Below are positions 7,562 to 9,459 of a DNA stretch of 9,459 nucleotides, one piece after another (position 1 is the first letter of the stretch; each line of letters begins with the position of its first letter). The notes under the pieces were generated by a model. The model made no database searches. It saw only the letters and a list, made by a program, of their open reading frames with translations, and was not told the DNA's origin. A program made the position numbers and the translations under genes. The stretch comes from Actinomyces viscosus (GTDB taxonomy: Bacteria; Bacteroidota; Bacteroidia; Flavobacteriales_D; Crocinitomicaceae). The stretch covers positions 1 through 9,459 of the forward strand of contig CALPVI020000047.1 of the NCBI GenBank assembly GCA_943326975.2, written 5' to 3'.

Positions 7562-7590
7562 AAAAGGTAGCCAATTGGTTACCTTTTTTT
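7562..7590 (+). terminator. Intrinsic terminator after the uppS-bamA-ompH-ompH cluster
   Basis: AAAAGGTAGCC (7562-7572) pairs with GGTTACCTTTT (7577-7587) around an AATT loop, with one G-T wobble, and the T-run continues to 7590. It begins 20 nt after the second ompH stop and closes the envelope cluster before the murI promoter region. Confidence 0.9.
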
Positions 7591-7709
7591 GTTTACAAAA
7601 GATAGATTTAAATACCTAAAGTTAGATAATACTAAGGCATAAGTGTTTCTAACGGTTAAAAACCTTTAATAAAAATTGGATTTTTAGATTACCAAAACCC
7701 TTTTTAACG

Positions 7710-7717
7710 TAGATTTG
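7710..7717 (+). promoter_or_regulatory. Bacteroidota-type -7 element for murI
   Basis: TAGATTTG matches TAnnTTTG exactly and lies 16 nt before the murI ATG, so the leader would be only about 10 nt. The -33 region is weak (TTA at 7689-7691, 18 nt upstream). A terminator lies upstream, which supports a separate murI promoter. Nothing else is recognisable in 7591-7709. Confidence 0.6.
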
Positions 7718-7733
7718 TATTCAATACTAATAA

Positions 7734-8561
7734 ATGACAAAAAAAGTTCCCATAGGTGTTTTTGATTCAGGTTACGGTGGTTTAACTATCCTTTCTGAAA
7801 TCCAAAAACGATTACCAGAATACGATTATTTGTATTTAGGTGATAATGCTCGTGCACCTTATGGTCCCCGATCCTTTGATGTCGTTTATGAATTTACGTT
7901 GGAAGCTGTAAATGAATTATTCAGTCGTGGGTGTGAGTTAGTAATTTTAGCGTGTAATACTGCTTCTGCGAAAGCATTGAGAACAATTCAACAAAATGAT
8001 TTACCTTCAATAGATCCAGATAAACGTGTATTGGGTGTTATTCGTCCAAGTACAGAAATTATAGGTGAACTATCGCAAACAAACCACATAGGAATTCTTG
8101 CGACTGAAGGAACTGTTAAATCTGAATCATTTCCAATTGAAATAAGTAAGTTTTCGCCCGAAACAGTTGTCTATCAACATGCTTGTCCAATGTGGGTGCC
8201 TTTGATTGAAAATGGACGACATTTATCGGATGGTGGAAAGTTTTTCATTCAAGAAGATGTGAAAATAATGATGGAAAAAGATCCTAAAATTGATGTGATC
8301 ATTTTGGCTTGTACACACTTTCCTATCTTAAAAGAGTATATTGAGACCTTAGTTCCTTCCAATGTAAAAGTAGTTGCTCAGGGAGCGATCATCGCTGAAA
8401 AATTAGAAGAATATCTTTCTAGACATTCAGAGTTAGATGCGAAATGCAGCAAAAATGGAGAGATCAATTTTTTAACTTCAGAAAATGCCTTAGATTTTGA
8501 TAAAAATGCATCTAAATTTTTAGGATATACAATCACTTCTGAACACGTAAAGTTGAGTTAA
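7734..8561 (+). CDS. murI: Glutamate racemase
   Basis: This cytoplasmic, cofactor-independent racemase converts L-glutamate to D-glutamate for the stem peptide of peptidoglycan. The 275 residues are the normal length. The glycine-rich entry IGVFDSGYGGLT lies at 7-18 (Asp11, Ser12). YLGDNARAPYG is at 34-44. The two catalytic cysteines are Cys74 in LACNTAS (72-78) and Cys193 in LACTHFP (191-197), with His195 beside the second. All key residues are intact. The ATG at 7734 gives the standard MTKKVPIGVFDSG start. It sits after the BamA/OmpH cluster but behind a terminator and its own promoter match, so it is probably transcribed separately. Some family members also act on DNA gyrase, but nothing here indicates that. 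Confidence 0.97.
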   Translation: MTKKVPIGVFDSGYGGLTILSEIQKRLPEYDYLYLGDNARAPYGPRSFDVVYEFTLEAVNELFSRGCELVILACNTASAKALRTIQQNDLPSIDPDKRVLGVIRPSTEIIGELSQTNHIGILATEGTVKSESFPIEISKFSPETVVYQHACPMWVPLIENGRHLSDGGKFFIQEDVKIMMEKDPKIDVIILACTHFPILKEYIETLVPSNVKVVAQGAIIAEKLEEYLSRHSELDAKCSKNGEINFLTSENALDFDKNASKFLGYTITSEHVKLS

Positions 8562-8638
8562 TTAAACTATTGAAATACAAAGTTATTTTTCTGTACAATT
8601 CTTCTTTGAATAAAAAGTTAAAATCTCATCTATTTTCC

Positions 8639-8646
8639 TACTTTTG
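8639..8646 (+). promoter_or_regulatory. Bacteroidota-type -7 element for the FkbM methyltransferase gene
   Basis: TACTTTTG matches TAnnTTTG exactly and is followed by TAACG. The GTG start lies 17 nt downstream, so the leader would be about 10 nt. A GTTA at 8617-8620, 18 nt upstream, is the only possible -33 element and is weak. No terminator for murI is visible in 8562-8638, so some read-through from murI is possible. Confidence 0.6.
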
Positions 8647-8663
8647 TAACGTTAAAAACTACT

Positions 8664-9392
8664 GTGAAGAATACACTAAAATATATATTGCAAAAAATTC
8701 TAGGATTTCAAACCTATTTATTTGTGTTCTCTGTTTTTAAAATAAAAACCCTTCATTCTGATCCAAAAGAAAAAGACTTTTTCCAATTTTTATCGTTATT
8801 AAAAGATGGTGAAGGTGCTGTATTAGATATTGGAGCGAACATTGGAATAATGACCGTCCATTTAGCTCAAAAGTTACCAAACTCTATAATTCACGCTTTC
8901 GAACCAATGCCAAGTAATTATTCGGTTTTAAAGAAAATTGTCAATCGCTTCAAACTTAATAAAGTCCAATTACACGAAATTGCTTTAGGAGATTCAATAG
9001 GAAAAGTGAAAATGATTTTACCTGAAAATGGAAAAACGAAAATGCAAGGCTTAAGCCATGTTAAACATGATTCAATTACAGAATGGAATGAAGGTGAAGA
9101 ATTTGATGTTCCTTTAGATACGCTTGACAATCTAATCAAAGATGAAAAGATTCAAGGGATCAAAATCGATGTTGAAAATTTTGAATATTATGCTTTGAAT
9201 GGGGGGAAACGAATTTTAGAAGAAAATCATCCTGTTATTTATGCTGAACTTTGGGATAACCAAAATAGAGAAAATTGTATGAAATTGTTGAGTGATTTGT
9301 CATACACGCCTTATGTTGTTGCTGAAAATAAATTAACTGTTTTCAATAAAGAGTTGCATAAAAATCAAAATTTCATTTTTATTTCAAATTAA
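8664..9392 (+). CDS. FkbM-family SAM-dependent methyltransferase
   Basis: FkbM-type enzymes use S-adenosylmethionine to O-methylate hydroxyls on polyketides or, in many bacteria, on sugars of surface glycans. The 242 residues show the SAM-binding motif I AVLDIGANIGIMTVHLA (52-68), the acidic loop HAFEPMPSNYSVLKK (77-91, Glu80) and the family motif IKIDVENFEYYAL (166-178), where the usual Gly of IDVEGFE is Asn. A Lys/Phe-rich segment (1-30) precedes the domain and could associate with the membrane. The start is GTG at 8664: an in-frame stop lies upstream at 8619-8621, no in-frame ATG lies between, and the first internal ATG falls inside motif I. The gene follows murI by 102 nt. The substrate cannot be read from sequence; a glycan is inferred from the envelope context and from the next gene. 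Confidence 0.88.
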   Translation: MKNTLKYILQKILGFQTYLFVFSVFKIKTLHSDPKEKDFFQFLSLLKDGEGAVLDIGANIGIMTVHLAQKLPNSIIHAFEPMPSNYSVLKKIVNRFKLNKVQLHEIALGDSIGKVKMILPENGKTKMQGLSHVKHDSITEWNEGEEFDVPLDTLDNLIKDEKIQGIKIDVENFEYYALNGGKRILEENHPVIYAELWDNQNRENCMKLLSDLSYTPYVVAENKLTVFNKELHKNQNFIFISN

Positions 9393-9420
9393 TTTAAAAA
9401 AATAGCGTTCAACGTTCAGG

Positions 9421-9459
9421 ATGCAAAAAAAATTCATTTCAAATTTAGTATTGATGTTG
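9421..9459 (+). CDS. Start of a membrane protein gene, possibly a polysaccharide flippase; 3' end outside window
   Basis: An ATG at 9421 opens 13 codons to the window edge (MQKKFISNLVLML). A positively charged start running into a hydrophobic stretch suggests a membrane protein. The pattern resembles the N-terminus of Bacteroidota oligosaccharide flippases (Wzx/MATE-like), which often sit beside sugar methyltransferases, but 13 residues cannot establish this. It starts 28 nt after the methyltransferase stop on the same strand, so co-transcription is likely. Confidence 0.45.
   Translation, partial: MQKKFISNLVLML

Noticed and set aside
8918..9139. Minus-strand ORF of 73 codons inside the methyltransferase gene
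   Set aside because: Antisense shadow of a well-supported coding sequence.
1..9459. CRISPR arrays, tRNA or rRNA genes, insertion sequences, phage or toxin-antitoxin genes
   Set aside because: No regular repeats, cloverleaf-like segments, transposase motifs or small gene pairs of that kind were seen; coding sequences and short intergenic regions account for the window.

Overview
The window is a stretch of AT-rich chromosome from a member of the Bacteroidota, most likely the class Flavobacteriia. Three things point there. Four intergenic regions carry exact matches to the Bacteroidota -7 promoter element TAnnTTTG, one in the typical flavobacterial form TATCTTTGCACCC. Most starts lack a clear Shine-Dalgarno sequence. 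The ATP synthase pair is a long beta subunit followed by a very short epsilon subunit. I cannot name a genus from sequence alone.

Layout. Positions 1-890 (minus strand) hold an SPFH/band 7 membrane protein whose 3' end lies outside the window. A 207-bp divergent promoter region separates it from the two-gene unit atpD-atpC (1098-2899), which ends at a strong intrinsic terminator (2920-2952). Next comes an envelope-biogenesis cluster, uppS-bamA-ompH-ompH (3037-7542), ending at a second intrinsic terminator (7562-7590). murI (7734-8561) and an FkbM-family methyltransferase (8664-9392) follow, each behind its own promoter match. The first 13 codons of a further gene, possibly a polysaccharide flippase, run off the right edge at 9421.

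How the genes fit together. atpD and atpC encode F1 subunits. The rest of the ATP synthase operon is not upstream, because the upstream neighbour is divergent, so the ATP synthase genes are split. From 3037 onward the theme is building the cell envelope. UppS makes the C55 lipid carrier for peptidoglycan and surface polysaccharides. BamA inserts outer-membrane beta-barrels. The two Skp/OmpH-like proteins are probably periplasmic chaperones for BamA clients. MurI supplies D-glutamate for peptidoglycan. The methyltransferase and the gene after it look like the edge of a surface-glycan locus.

No undescribed system is visible. Every complete ORF fits a known family, and the window reads as a normal core-genome region. 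The points worth a second look are modest: the single-domain epsilon subunit, the diverged tandem OmpH pair, the BamA C-terminus without a terminal aromatic residue, the GTG start and variant motif of the methyltransferase, and an inverted repeat between the divergent promoters.
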